NCBI RefSeq assembly: GCF_029852145.1
Contig: NC_079974.1
Coordinates: forward strand, 16,429,582 to 16,493,581
Direction: 5' to 3'
Length of the DNA: 64,000 nucleotides
Origin: Microplitis mediator
Lineage: Eukaryota; Arthropoda; Insecta; Hymenoptera; Braconidae
Part shown: one piece after another, positions 33,737 through 46,300 of the stretch
How positions within the stretch are numbered: position 1 is the stretch's first letter
Layout of the letters: every line of letters begins with the position of its first letter
Notes under the pieces: generated by a model
What the model saw: only the letters and a program-made list of their open reading frames with translations
What the model was told of the DNA's origin: nothing
Databases searched by the model: none
Made by a program: the position numbers and the translations under genes

Positions 33737-36700
33737 TTATGGAAAGAAGAATGCCTGTAAAAAAAAAAAAGTTTTAATAATTTATCAGAAAAAATAAAAT
33801 TTTTTTGAATTATTCAAATTACTTCATGTGCTTCCATGTAATAGCATTTCATGTAATTATAATTAGCTCTGCAAACTTCTTGAGGGGTCACTAGAAAAGT
33901 AAAAATCATTATTTTAATTACTTATATTAAAAAAAAAACAAGGAGAGAAAAACTCTAAAATTCTCTAAATTAAAGAAGAAGGAATAAAAAATTACTTACG
34001 GACAGAAGTGTCGTCAACATGAACTAAAAAAAATTTTTTTAATTACTCAATTGCACTTTTTACAATACAATTTGCAAAAAGTAAAGCTATATAAGGACGT
34101 TCTTGAGCGACTCGTGAGTCAAGTGAGGGTTAACTGTTTCAAATTTAATTCCGAGGCTATTAAATTTTTGATAATATCTCAATAATTTTTAAATAATTTA
34201 TCAATTTTTTTGAACTATCGAAAATATTTATATAATAGTTATTGTAAAAAATGTAAATTTCTTAATTAGACATTACTTTGACTTAGATTTTTTTGTCATA
34301 ATAAATCCGGCAATATCGCAATTTTTAAATCTCAATATATACATATATATGTCACTATACGTATACAAAATAAGAATCATTGCACAACTAAGACTGGCTG
34401 GGCAGGAACGAATCTCAATTAGAATAAAAAACATAAAATATGAAATCGGCACCAAAACCTATGTATGATCTGCAACCTTGAGGAGGGAGAAACCTTCGAA
34501 CCCATTTTCTGTAGATGCCTAAGGTACACGGACTTCAGAACGGCTTTTAATCCGCTACTCTTCCCCGATATCCTTATGATTAAGACGACTCAAGAAGCTA
34601 CAAATCTGTGCTACTTCATCAAGAACTGCTTGACCTTGCGTGCATTCATGCTATCTGAAAATTAACGTTTAAAGCAACCCGATCTAACTTAACAGTCATG
34701 TGTTAGAATAATCCTAAAGAATTTTGTAACCCTACTGATTGCCGCTGTAATTCGTATTGTTGTTTGAATGAGTTCAAAACCCGCTGTAGTCAATGAATAC
34801 GTTGATCTAGTCTTAACCAAAATCTAATGTAACTTAATAAAATATATAGTATGTACTTCGTAAAAGGACCTTCAGGTCACTTGTAAAAGATCAAAGATCT
34901 AAACAAGTATATTTAAATAAATAAAAACTAATAAATAAATAAATATGTCAATATACGATTAACCCACATCGTGAATGATAATAAGAATAATTATTATAAT
35001 ATGAGAAATGATGATGAATATTTTAAAAACTAATTTGTTTAATCACTTGTGATTAAACAAATAACTTAAAGACTTTGAAAATTTATAAATAATCTCTAAT
35101 AATTTTCTGAAATCCTTTCTCTATGTTTACAAACGTATTTTTTTTTATCGTGCGCCGTTGTCGGTTTTTAAAATGCCCAATGACGTGACGTACTATTTTC
35201 AGTTTTACTAACTATATCTATTAATAAATAATTCAAATGATCGATAGTACTATTTTTTTACAACGACTACTTCATTTGCATAAATTAAAGAATATTTTGA
35301 AACATTTTTTGTCCCTTTGTCTATTCGAATAGTATTTTTTTTTATAAAGTTGAAAGATAAAAAGTTATAGTTTCCCATAAACCTCTGTGTTAAAACTTTG
35401 ATTTTTAATCGATTATAACTTTTTCAAATTATTGATAATATACACTGAAATTTTCAAGAACGACAATTATTGATTGAGTGAGCCTCACGCAAGAACGTCC
35501 TTATGATAAGCTCATAATAACAAAAAATTGAATACTTACATTGCTCATTACATTTTTTGACTCCTGCTATTCCTATTTGTTTAATACCTTCTGGAAACAT
35601 TATCTCCATTTGTCTAATTACCACATCAGCATTAGCTACACCGTTTTTATCAGTCTGAAATAATTATTAATTATATGTTGTCAATTGACATAAAATAAGT
35701 ATTCTTATAAAAACGAAAGTACCTACAACTTTTACTGTGTCATAAAGACAAGCATGGTAACACATTAATTTTTCATCTTCTGGGAACTCTCCTCTATGTT
35801 GCCCTGCCTGTAGCTCTAAACAATTTAAAAAAAAAAATTAAGGTAAACATATAAAGTCACGGCTACATTTATTTCTGACAATAAACAATCGAGTAATTGG
35901 CATTTTTTTGTCAATTTTAAAAAAGAAAACTGAAAACCACCTGACCCTGCGGGCCAACCCCAAAATTTCCCGCTATTTTCGAGCTCAAGAGCTGTATTGT
36001 TAACACATTTTTTAGCTCTTCAAGCTCGAAAATAATGATGTTGCACTTTCTATTGCGAAAATTTAAGTAATAAATAATAATTAACAAAAAAAAAAATTGA
36101 TGTAAATCATTGTTTTTTTCGTTTTATATCACCAATGTCTTCTGAAATAATGAACCGATTTTGACGTTTAAGGTAACAATTGACACAGTTTTTTAACCAC
36201 TAACGTTTAAAAAACTGTTTTATAATAAAAATATGCGGTGCTGTAATTACATAAATTTAACAAAATTAAAGATAATGAAATATCAGAATTTGTATTTATT
36301 AAGACATAGGGGGGGGGGGGGGGGCAAAAGGGGGTACCTAAGGAAATACTAAGTTTTCGAGGACTAAAATACGCTAAATTTTTAGCTGCCGTTAAAAAAT
36401 CAAATTTTTATTTTTGGCGGCCAGAACGGGGTACCCTTATAAAAAGTTGAAAAAAAAAATTTCTGAAAATTGATCAAATTTTATTACTTGAATCTTTTAT
36501 ATGTAATATACATAAAGAAAAATTACATTTCACATCATTGGTGGACACGAAGGCAAAAAAAAAAGTTTTTGTGGGGCAGAGAGGCCTCCCTCCAAAAAAT
36601 AATATTTTTTTTTTTTTTTTTTTTAAATTGTTTTCATTGTTAAGAATGTATTTCTTTCTCTTGACAACTATTTTTGGTTATATAATACTCAAGAAAAATT

Positions 36701-38201
36701 TTTTTAAGTGTAATAAATCGTTTCCCCTCGATTAGCTGAATTACTAATTGCTATTTAATAAAAAAAAACAATTCTGTATTTCTTATTTGTCATTATTTCG
36801 AACCCAAAAAACGTGTTTTTTGATTTTTTAGATTGCAGATTATTTTGCATTATTTAAAATATTTTATCAATAAAAAAATAAAATATTATTTTCGAATATT
36901 TTTAGTGGCCAAATTTGCCCCAGCTATAACAAATCAGCCGAAAAATGGATTAGTGTATTATATTTTTTTCAATTTGACGATAAAAATATGAAAGAATCAT
37001 TTTTTAAAAATTTTCGACTGGTCCATTTTGCCCTAGGTGTTATGGGTAGGGCTAAAAATGCGGAAATATATCAAATTTTTTGTAATTTAACGATAAAAAT
37101 TTGAAAGGATCATTTTTTCAGGATTTTCGGCTGGTCTATTTTGCCTCAGGTGTCATGCGTAGGGCTAAAAGTGCGCAAATATATCGGATTTATACTAATC
37201 AGACGAAAAAAAAAAAATTTTTTTTTTTCATAAAATTTTGGGGGTACCCCGTTTTACCCACCCTACCCTTTTTTGCCCCCCCCCCCCTTCCCCTATATCT
37301 TCTTTCAAATTTACTCAATACTCTTTTTATGTTTTAATTATTTAAACAGTCTTGAGTAATTTTCGGGCGTTTTGTTCATACTAAAAAATATTTTCTGTTG
37401 GTCAATAAAATTGAATTAAAAAATGCATTAAAAATTTGATAATTAATTGAAATTGATTTAAAATGAATTTAATCATAAATTATAAATTTTTATTGTCTAT
37501 AATAATATGGAAGACGTGAATTATAGTTCGTTTAATGTCTGAACAAACTACAGCAGTCAGTTATATAAACTTTGATTTTAGTCATCTCATGATCTATTTC
37601 ATTGTCCGATTTCTTATCGTAACCTTTAATGTTTTACTCTATTTTACTAAATGTTTTAATAAAAAAAAGAACAACATTTTTCAATGATTGTGAAACTTGA
37701 AAGATTTTACAGGGTCAACAGCTTGCATTTTTTAAATATCAGCACTTATATTAGGTTCCTGTTTTAAAATATGATAAGATAGTCTAACGCCTTTTGGACA
37801 CAAAGATCCTTTTACCTTAAAATCTTTTACAATGACTAGCGATCACTATTTATGGTTGCATTGTAAAATTACTGAGTACAAAAAATTTATCTGTGCCCTA
37901 AACAACCCACGTTGCTGCTGAACAGTGTAAAACAATGTAAAAATATTTATTCCATACCTGGATCAAGCCCAATTTTTTCACGACATTTTTTACCTATTGG
38001 TTTCATAAAAGATTTAATTTGGTCGACAGTCATTCCTCCCTTTTTTTATAAAAAAATTTTTTTAATTAGAATTAAAATTTTTTATTTATACAGTTTTTAT
38101 AATTAGTATTAAATTAGAAATAATGCTTAAACCTCAATATAATCGATATCAAATGTCATAAAAATAGCCGCAGCGAAAGTTAAATTAATAATTGTTCTCA
38201 T
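33737..38201 (-). CDS. Obp: Odorant-binding protein OBP6 (class II, seven exons)
   Basis: Exons 38201-38133, 38039-37958, 35815-35727, 35654-35540, 34023-34000, 33890-33823, 33754-33737 (465 nt, 154 residues). The signal peptide begins MRTIINLTFAAAIF. The six cysteines are in GKKCREK, MCYHAC (C2-X3-C3), KKCNEQ, EVCRAN and MKCYYM (C5-X8-C6). Exon lengths 89/115/68/18 match OBP3 and OBP4, but a 24-nt micro-exon (34000-34023, encoding HVDDTSV plus split codons) is inserted between the 115- and 68-nt exons. It lengthens the C4-C5 loop from 9 to 17 residues without a frame change. The second exon is 82 nt because the acceptor is one codon upstream (GGM). The last exon encodes AFFFP plus stop. The introns are unusually long because of a LINE fragment and a 1-kb transposon. 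Confidence 0.9.
34355..34960 (+). pseudogene. LINE (non-LTR retrotransposon) 3' fragment, frameshifted
   Basis: In one frame, near 34360-34450, I read a segment containing IRIIAQLRLAG. In the frame one base over (from 34465) the sequence continues ICNLEEGETFEPIFCRCLRY, resembling the Cys-rich C-terminal end of LINE reverse transcriptases (C-x2-C ... H ... C), with the His position replaced by Pro. The frame ends in TAA at 34665 and is followed by about 250 bp ending in (AAATA)-type repeats at 34915-34945, a typical LINE tail. It is 5'-truncated and dead. It lies in the intron between the 115-nt and 24-nt exons of OBP6, opposite to the gene. Confidence 0.65.
35925..36010. repeat. Fragment of the GCGGGAAGTTTTGGGG dispersed repeat (inverted)
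   Basis: ACCCTGCGGGCCAACCCCAA, then TTCCCGCTATTTTCGAGCTC. This is the reverse complement of the right ends of the repeats at 13985-14465 and 57960-58835. Confidence 0.6.
36307..37295. mobile_element. TA-flanked GGGGTAC element, copy 2
   Basis: Element 36309-37293, bounded by a G-homopolymer (about 16 G) at the left and a C-homopolymer (about 13 C) at the right, followed inward by 'AAAAGGGGGTACC' and 'GGGGGTACCCCGTTTTACCC'. It contains two diverged tandem segments, each ending near 'gattttcggctggtctattttgcc' (about 36990-37040 and 37105-37160). It lies in OBP6 intron 2. Confidence 0.75.
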
Positions 38202-38307
38202 TTTGTACAATATTTATTCATATATTTAATATAACAAGGAAAATTCGAGATTTGTGCGCCGTACGCAGCCAAATAAAAAACAACTTCACAAGAATACTAT
38301 AAATTTC

Positions 38308-38424
38308 CTTTTATATTTTTGCTTACCTATAATCTGTAAGTTTATACTATTCAACTATTTATTATTTCATCGCATTATAATCAATATACCCAATAAATTA
38401 CCTAACTTCCTTAAAATCAACGTA
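38308..38424 (-). promoter_or_regulatory. OBP6 promoter: TATA, TATTGATTATA and ACGT boxes
   Basis: On the minus strand: GCAAAAATATAAAAGG near 38323-38308, TATTGATTATA at 38386-38376 and an ACGT core at 38423-38420. The GCAAAA just upstream of the TATA box is shared with OBP3 and partly with OBP2. Confidence 0.5.
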
Positions 38425-38539
38425 TTTCAATAAATTCTGTATTATTACAGATCATATAATATCGTAAGAATTGAAAAAAAAAAAAAAAAAAAAAAAAAAT
38501 CTTTATGAATACTTCAGGAAAAAATAATTTTGTCTGGTC

Positions 38540-38828
38540 ATATATAATTATATATGATTATATATACACATAAATTCGTATTTAATTGGATCCGATCATG
38601 TTTGACTGATATCAGCTTATATGTAGTCACATATAGTCTTATATATTATTAAATCTGATCAAACCTGAGTGATATAATCCTATATATAATTATATATACT
38701 GTTGTATAGAATTGGATCACCTCGTGTTTGATTGGTAATAGCATATACATATGTAGTTATATATATAGTCCTAAAAATAATTAGATCTTATCAGACCTGA
38801 GTGATATAACCCTATATATAATTATGAT
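38540..38828. repeat. Two-unit tandem repeat of about 126 bp
   Basis: Units starting at 38584 and 38710 both run AATTGGATC ... TGTTTGA(C/T)TG ... ATATGTAGT ... CCTGAGTGATATAA(T/C)CC, then TATATATAATTAT. They carry many substitutions, so the duplication is old. Confidence 0.6.
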
Positions 38829-40072
38829 GCATTTAATAAATTTATTTAAAAATAATATTTCATTATTCGTTACAATAAAAAATTTAATTAAATCAAATTA
38901 AATAAGGACTCAATTTCATCACAGACTAATCAAGTAAAATAAATTTAATTAAAATCCATTCAACTGCTCTTAAAGCATTTTCATACTAAACTTTATTATA
39001 TTCATACACTGTACAGTAAAATAATTAATTTGAAATCAATACAATATTTTTTCAACAAATTTTCGATTTTTAAATTGATTAAATAATTTAAAACAAACAA
39101 CCGCAGCCCCTACGTAACTGCACTAATATTACTGCCAAATTTATAAAATATAATTTGAATTTAACTGTTTATTAAAATCTCTACTCAACAATTTATTGTT
39201 TATTTTTATTATCATTGAAATTTAATAAAACAAATCTCATCATTAACTCCCAAAATTTATGATTTTGATGATTGTATAATCAAGGGATTTAAAAAAAAAT
39301 CTACACACCGTAAATTTTTTATTATTAGTCGTCTAATCTATTTTTTTTCATTGATACCAAATTTACAAATTTCAAATAAATGAATAAATTAATGAAATAA
39401 TGAAATTTAACAAAATCCACGTACGGATTTTGTATTCATCTAAATACGCATTTTTTAATTTTTACTCTGCTTACATTTTAATAATTTACTCTAAAATTTA
39501 AACTAAAAAAATTTTCAGTTGCGATTAAAAAAACAATGATCATTTTTGCAGGCAAAATGGGGTACCCCCTAAAAAAGCTAAAAAAAAAAATGTTGGATAT
39601 TAAATAAGTTTGATTAAATTAAATTTTTTTGTAAGTAATTAATATAAAGAAAAATTACATTTTACACAATTATTGGATGCAAAGGAAGAAAAAAATTTTT
39701 TAAATAGTTTTTATCATAAAACAAAAGTCATTAATATTTTTCGACTGACAATCGATTTTTGAAAAAGTTTAACAAAAAAAATTTTAAATAATGCTCAATT
39801 ATATTTACAAAAGTGATTTTCGAATGTTTAAAAAACGTTTAAATAATAAAATTTTTTTTTATAAAATTTTGGGAGTACCCCGTTTTGCCTACCCTATCCT
39901 ATTTTGACCCCCCCTCCCCTATTTAACATTAATATATTGTTTTACAAATATTACGCAATCTTACTCTATATCAGTAATCCAAATAGTCTGTATTTATATT
40001 TATATATTTAAGAAGTGTCATTAATAAAAAATGACAAATACAATAATTGATCAAAACTTTCGTTTACAAATT

Positions 40073-40118
<46 letters not shown>

Positions 40119-40350
40119 TTAATTACTAAGAGTTGGAAAGTAATAAATACATAAAATCTTCAGCATCAACAAAGATTGTAATAGAATAATGATATATTTG
40201 TAAAACTTGTGACAATAAAGTATTATATCGAAGTTTATTTATGTGATTACAGGAATGAAGTTGCTGAATTGGATTGCCGAGTAGAGTGGGATGATAAACT
40301 TCACTTATAATACAAATAGTAGTTAGGAAGCGGTGACTAACATGCGAACT
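38829..40350. other. Intergenic OBP6-sprint: MITE remnants and ATT microsatellite
   Basis: It holds a decayed hairpin MITE (about 39350-39490) related to 50-235 and a 5'-truncated third copy of the GGGGTAC element (about 39505-39921, right end ACCCCCCCTCCCCTA). An (ATT)n microsatellite of about 45 bp follows at about 40073-40120. No gene was found. Confidence 0.55.
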
Positions 40351-40352
40351 GG

Positions 40353-43300
40353 ATGATGTCACTTCTCAGTGGGGACTGTGTGTCTCATAATCAGAAGAAG
40401 AGAGAATCAACGAGCAGTAATGCGTCCAGCTACTTACTCGTAAGTACTTAACTATTTCATCTCGAACGAAAAAAATAAAGTAAAACAAATAAAAAAGCCC
40501 TCATACATAAATATATTTATAATTAAATTTATTTAATTCCAGTTACTTAATTCACTGGCCAACGATTTGGACTGTATGTTGAATGAGTTGTGTAGTCCAG
40601 CCGATGATTATCAGAGGTACGTTAAATATTTATGTACAGTACAGGACACAGCCAAATTAACGTCCAGCTATCTATGTAATTTAAAATAAAAGTATAGCAA
40701 ACTAGATCGATAAAAAAATAACGAGAACGAGAGAAAGAGAAACAAATGTTTTATTAAGCAAACCAAACGACCAACGATTATGTGTGTTCGCAGCTGTCGT
40801 TTAAAGTCACGCGGACACCATGCTAACGATTACGCATAAATAAACAAGAACAACCAACAGAACCTCCTCAGCGACACGTGCCAACAATAAATAATACAAT
40901 GAATTATTTTAAAAAAATTATATTTAATAAATAAAATGATATGAGTAATAAAAATAAGAATGGGGAAGCGTAAAATGAAATATATAAAAATTCAAGGGTC
41001 ATGATCCTCGGAAAAATTGAATTGATTCGCTTGGCTTTACTAACATTGCCTCGGAGCTATTTTTATTATTTTTTTTTTTTTTTTCGGTTAAGTGAGCAGG
41101 TGCACAAGGAGATTGTCATATACATTGTAATCTATCTTGCTCATTTATTTTTACACTGAAAATATTTTTTTATTCATACATATACAATGTATAGGTATAA
41201 ATATATGTATATATTTTTTATACATATATGTATGTGTAACTTTTAAGGTGCATAAAGAAAAGTATTACGGTAACGCTTGCGAGAAGATAAAAGCTTACCC
41301 GCTGACAGACTGTACAATATCACCAGTAAAGAGGATGAGGTAAAAGCGGTGCCAGACAATGGCTGCCAGCTACCAGCCACCAGCTAGTGTATGGGGTGTA
41401 TCCCTCTGAAAATGCTGCGGAGGGGTCAAACTAAAATTCTACCCCGTTGCTAGTATGGCTCATATCCTCCTGGTTGTTGTTGTCGACACCACTGTCGACG
41501 TCTGATCATGTGAAAAATCAGAGAGTTATGAAACTGTTGACTTTTACTTCCATAGTAGATCGTAAAAAAAAAGAAAATATAAATATTGTTAGCAAAAGGC
41601 AAATAAATAAAGAAAAAAGTTTGAGAATAAAAAACAAAATGAGAATGAAGAACAAGATAAAAAAAAATTTATACTGTCAAATAGGCTCGAGAAGCATTTT
41701 CATTCTGTGTTCCCCTTTTTCTTATATGTATATATATATATGTACGCTATATAGTACACAGTTGCTGTACGAGTTTGCCCTCGCTAAAGTATAAGTAGAA
41801 TGCCAACCAACGAAATATGAGCTCTAAATATAGAAAGGACAAGAATTTTCCTTGCCAGAATCGCTGATGAGAGCGATACAAGTATTAAGAACCGTTGGTG
41901 AAACATCATTTCACTTTATAGTATTCTTTTACATAAATATAAATATACAATATCTTAAACTTTCGCCACATCCATTATAATATTAAAAACATTATTTTTA
42001 AAAATTTTATCATCTCGTTTCTCGCGGGTATATTTCTCTACCCGCGATACCGCACACCCGCTGACACTCTGTGCCTGTATTTTTTTATTATTATGATTAT
42101 TGCACTTGACAGTACTTTGATGATGAGCAAGTGTTATTAGAAACTTTACTAGAACCTACAAATCATATCAATTGCCCTCGGGTACAGGTTTAATGAAAAG
42201 ACTTCAATCATAGCTTATTACTTTCTTAAATCAATTTTTTTATTAAAAAAAAAAAAAAAAATAATAAATGATTAAAATGAACTGATAAATGTCTATGTCT
42301 AGTCGAAATATGTCTAAATATATAAATGTATAAATGGACAAACGGAAAATACAAAGTGATAAACAAAGCTATAAAAATTATAAAGTAATTAGTTAATATA
42401 AATTGATTTTATGTCAAGGAAATGTTTAATTAAATCATATATGTGTTTAAAATACACGTGGCAATTAAATATATATTTAAGTAGTACACAGTCTTGTTGG
42501 ATACGACAGTGGATCAAAACGTCAAGAAACCACATGTCTCTCCACTTGATAATTTAGTCTACTACTACTAATTTTTACATCTCGTGTAATAAAAAAATAT
42601 ATATGTATATTATAAGCATGTATAAACATGAATAAAAGCTGCTAAGTTTGGGGAGACTTTGACCCCAGACCTTGACGAGTGATTGTGAGACGCAGAATCG
42701 CTGATGCTTTTCAGACGAAACGCAAAGTAAAGATGAAAGATTAAAAATGCCGTTTTGCTTAACACACGGTTACATTGATATCCTATAATTTGTGTGTGTG
42801 TGGGTTCAAGTAAAAGTGCAGAGCGTCGCGACGCCCCCTACGTCACCGTCGTCGCCACCGACGCCTTGGACGCTAGTCAGTGCGCCGTCGACCGGTGTCT
42901 AGAATCGTTCTCTTCCTTGTGCACTAGCTTACTTTATTTATTTTTTTTTTCTCGCGCTTATCAAATAATAGTTTTAAGTATTTATCAAAAAAAAAAAAGT
43001 AATATATATACATAATAATATAAAAATTGTTGATAATATATTTTTTATTTATTTATTATTTAAAGGACAGTAATTATTTATGTAAAAAATTTATTTATTT
43101 TTAATTATCCTGGCATAGTATGGATAGGACGGATACGATAGTGATTTCTTTGCATTAGAGAGTGAACAAGTGTGTCAGTGGGTTTACCGAAGACTTTAAT
43201 TAACTCATAAAATGTTATAAATAAATATAATATTGAGTATAAATATAAATATATTAATTGTGTCAAAGGTTTATCGAAAAATTATACTCGCTGAGATTCA

Positions 43301-46300
43301 CCATTTACTTTTATTTGTTGTCCTCGACGGTTGCTAAGGCATAACAAAACATTTTACTAGTCATCATACGTGCAATTGTCATATAATATATATTTATTAT
43401 TTTTTTTATTACACCATATTTATATTAATAACTTGTTTTATAAATCGAAGGATAAAATATATATGCATTTATATTTAAAAATAATAAGAACTGATTAATT
43501 GATATAAACAAGAATTGTTATTAAGTTCACTGTCACGCTTCAATTCTTCTTGGAACATGATAACGTTGCGTAATGTTTTTCTCTTAGTTTGTGCATTTAA
43601 CCGAAGAGACCATCTATTAAACTACTGATAATATAATAATGTTTAACAAGCATTAAAACTCCACCCAATACAGTATTAAAAATAAATTTTTTACATATGA
43701 CAATGTAATAAAATTTAAAAAAATATATATAAATCTACTAAAATTAATTTAAATTAAAGTTATAAATAATAAAAGATAAATAAAAAAATAGTAAAATGTT
43801 GCCACCATTTTTGACAAATATAAATGGTGGTGTTTTGACATTTTATGCGAGCCCAACGCATGAGAGAAATGCACCAAGTCCAGCAACACGAGGTCGATAT
43901 GCTGAAATATCTATCAGAAGGTAAATGATAAACGAATTTAGTTGCTGTTTTATATTTTTTCTTTACTAGTTCTTGTACTAGTATAATTAAATAAAGAAGT
44001 TTAAAACTCATGTCCCATGTAGTCTAGTAAATTGTACTGTATGAGATGGTAACTTAATCTTGTCTCGGTCTGACTCCCATCGTGAAATTCAAGCGACGTT
44101 ATTCGGCTTCGATTTCGCTACTCCTGTACTTCTTGCTCCAATAACTAGAGAGTAATTTTATGTGAGTTGAGTTAAATAAAAAGGTACGATTCACGTATAG
44201 TACACATTAACTCTATTCATTTCCGGGTTAAATTGGCAAAAGCTGGAAAATCTAAAGCTGGTATAAAAACCCATTGAAAATAATGTGGGTAAAAAAAAGC
44301 CGGTCGTAGGTGGTTGAATAGGAGCAGCAGTTGTAGCAAGGAAATGAGAAAATACCGAGCACGTGTTGAGAACCTCCAATTGCCATAGCAACCCCCGTAC
44401 AAAGACAGGGAAGCCATCCATACTCTAATCGTTTATCTCTCTCATTCTCGTTATCGTTATCTCCTTCTTCTTTATCACACCTTTTATATCCCTATAGACA
44501 CACTAGTAGACTACTAGACTAGTATTTATCCTGATATGAGCATCTAGACTGTGGAACTTAAAATTATTTTGAATAATAGTGACAATGATAATGATAAAAA
44601 ATATTGATAATGACGAAAATTTTGTATTTTTTTTTAGGAGTGACGTCTTCCTGGAACCGTATCTCCAGCAGCATGGAACTGTTAGTGAAGTTGATGGTTC
44701 ACCGGACACACCTCCCCCGAACCCACTCATGCAGCATCAGCTTGCTCACTTACATCATGTCCAGGTCAGTTATTTTATTTATTATATAAAAAATATATGT
44801 AATATTTTCTTTTGAGTGATTGGAAAAATTTTTATCACAAGATTTAAATATTTTTTTTTTTTAGAGCTCGGAATCGCTTTCGTCAGAAGGAGAATCCTCA
44901 GCTCATGGTACATCGGCTGCAGAATCTTCAGCATCACATTCTGATTCGGGGAGTGAAGTTGCTTGCGACATTACCCTTATAGAACGACTCATACGTTCCC
45001 ATCCGATATGGTTCCTTCCGGGTATACAAAGAGCCGGCGCCTTTCATCTCTTGCAAGGCAAAGAAGAAGGGGTTAGTATTTAATATAAAATATTAATATA
45101 TTTTTTTATAATACTATTATAAAATGGAAAAAATATTTTGAAATTATTTTTATAAAGAGTTTTATAAAAATTTTATTTCAAAATCTGATTACTGAAATTT
45201 AAAAATATTGCCAGTGATTGAAATTCTCTTAGAAACATCAACTCTGCATTTAGATTAAATTAAAAATTGTACATTTGACCAACGACTCGCGAGTTTTGCT
45301 ATTTTTAACTATTTTTATTTTAGTAAGCTTAATTTTTTTTTTGCTGTCTTGCTAAAAAGAAAGTTTCATACTTATTAAATCTGACACTGTCATTATTAAT
45401 TGATTTATAAATATCTTTAAAAAAATTCAAACGTCATTTATTTTTTATACATTTTTTTATTTGACAATCTTTTTATAAATTGTAAATAATGAATTTTTCA
45501 TCGACTATTTTTATTTTTAACGAGTTAATTAAACTGTTAATGAACGATCAATTTATATAAAATATATAGACTAGTGTATAATAATAAATTATATTTTTAG
45601 AATTTTGTGGTACGACAGTCGAGTCAAAGTGATACAATGGCATTGTCAGTGAGATTGCCCGCAGGAAAAGGGCCGTACATTGAGCACTATCTAATTCAAG
45701 CAAATAAGGGTAAACTGAGCTTAGAAACTAGTGACAATCGATTTGACAACATTCCCTCACTTATTGCTCACTATTCTCAGTGTTGGTGAGTATAAAAAAA
45801 TTTATTAGTTCTAATTTATTTACACTGTAAAAAATAGGGAGTGAATACGGGTTTTATTTCAATCTAAATTCACTCCTTCACTCGGAGTTCCGGAGTTTAA
45901 AAAAAAATCACTTCGCATGTGGAGTCAATAGAGATTTTTTATGGGCGGAGTGATTTCGGAGTAACGCGGATTTTATTTCAATCCGCATTCACTCCGGTCC
46001 GGAATTTTAATACTTAAATAAATTTATATTTAATAGAAACAGTTGTCAATTAGAAACATAATTATTTCGATAAATAATTAATTCAGATATTAATAATTAA
46101 ACTTAAAATATAATGTTTTTAATTTATAAAATGTTTTAGTAACTCACTAAATTATAGTTTTATATATATAATACATAGTGAAGATATTAAATTATTGAAT
46201 AGCTATAGTGACATAGTTTTTATGGGAATATTTTATATTTCGTTACAATATGAAATATCTCGTGGTATGATCGATGTAAGTCATACGGCAGTTTGTGACT

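Noticed and set aside
44191..44421. Minus-strand frames of 66-76 codons near 44.2-44.4 kb
   Set aside because: No domain, no matching splice sites, and they lie in the intron between sprint exons at 43920 and 44638.
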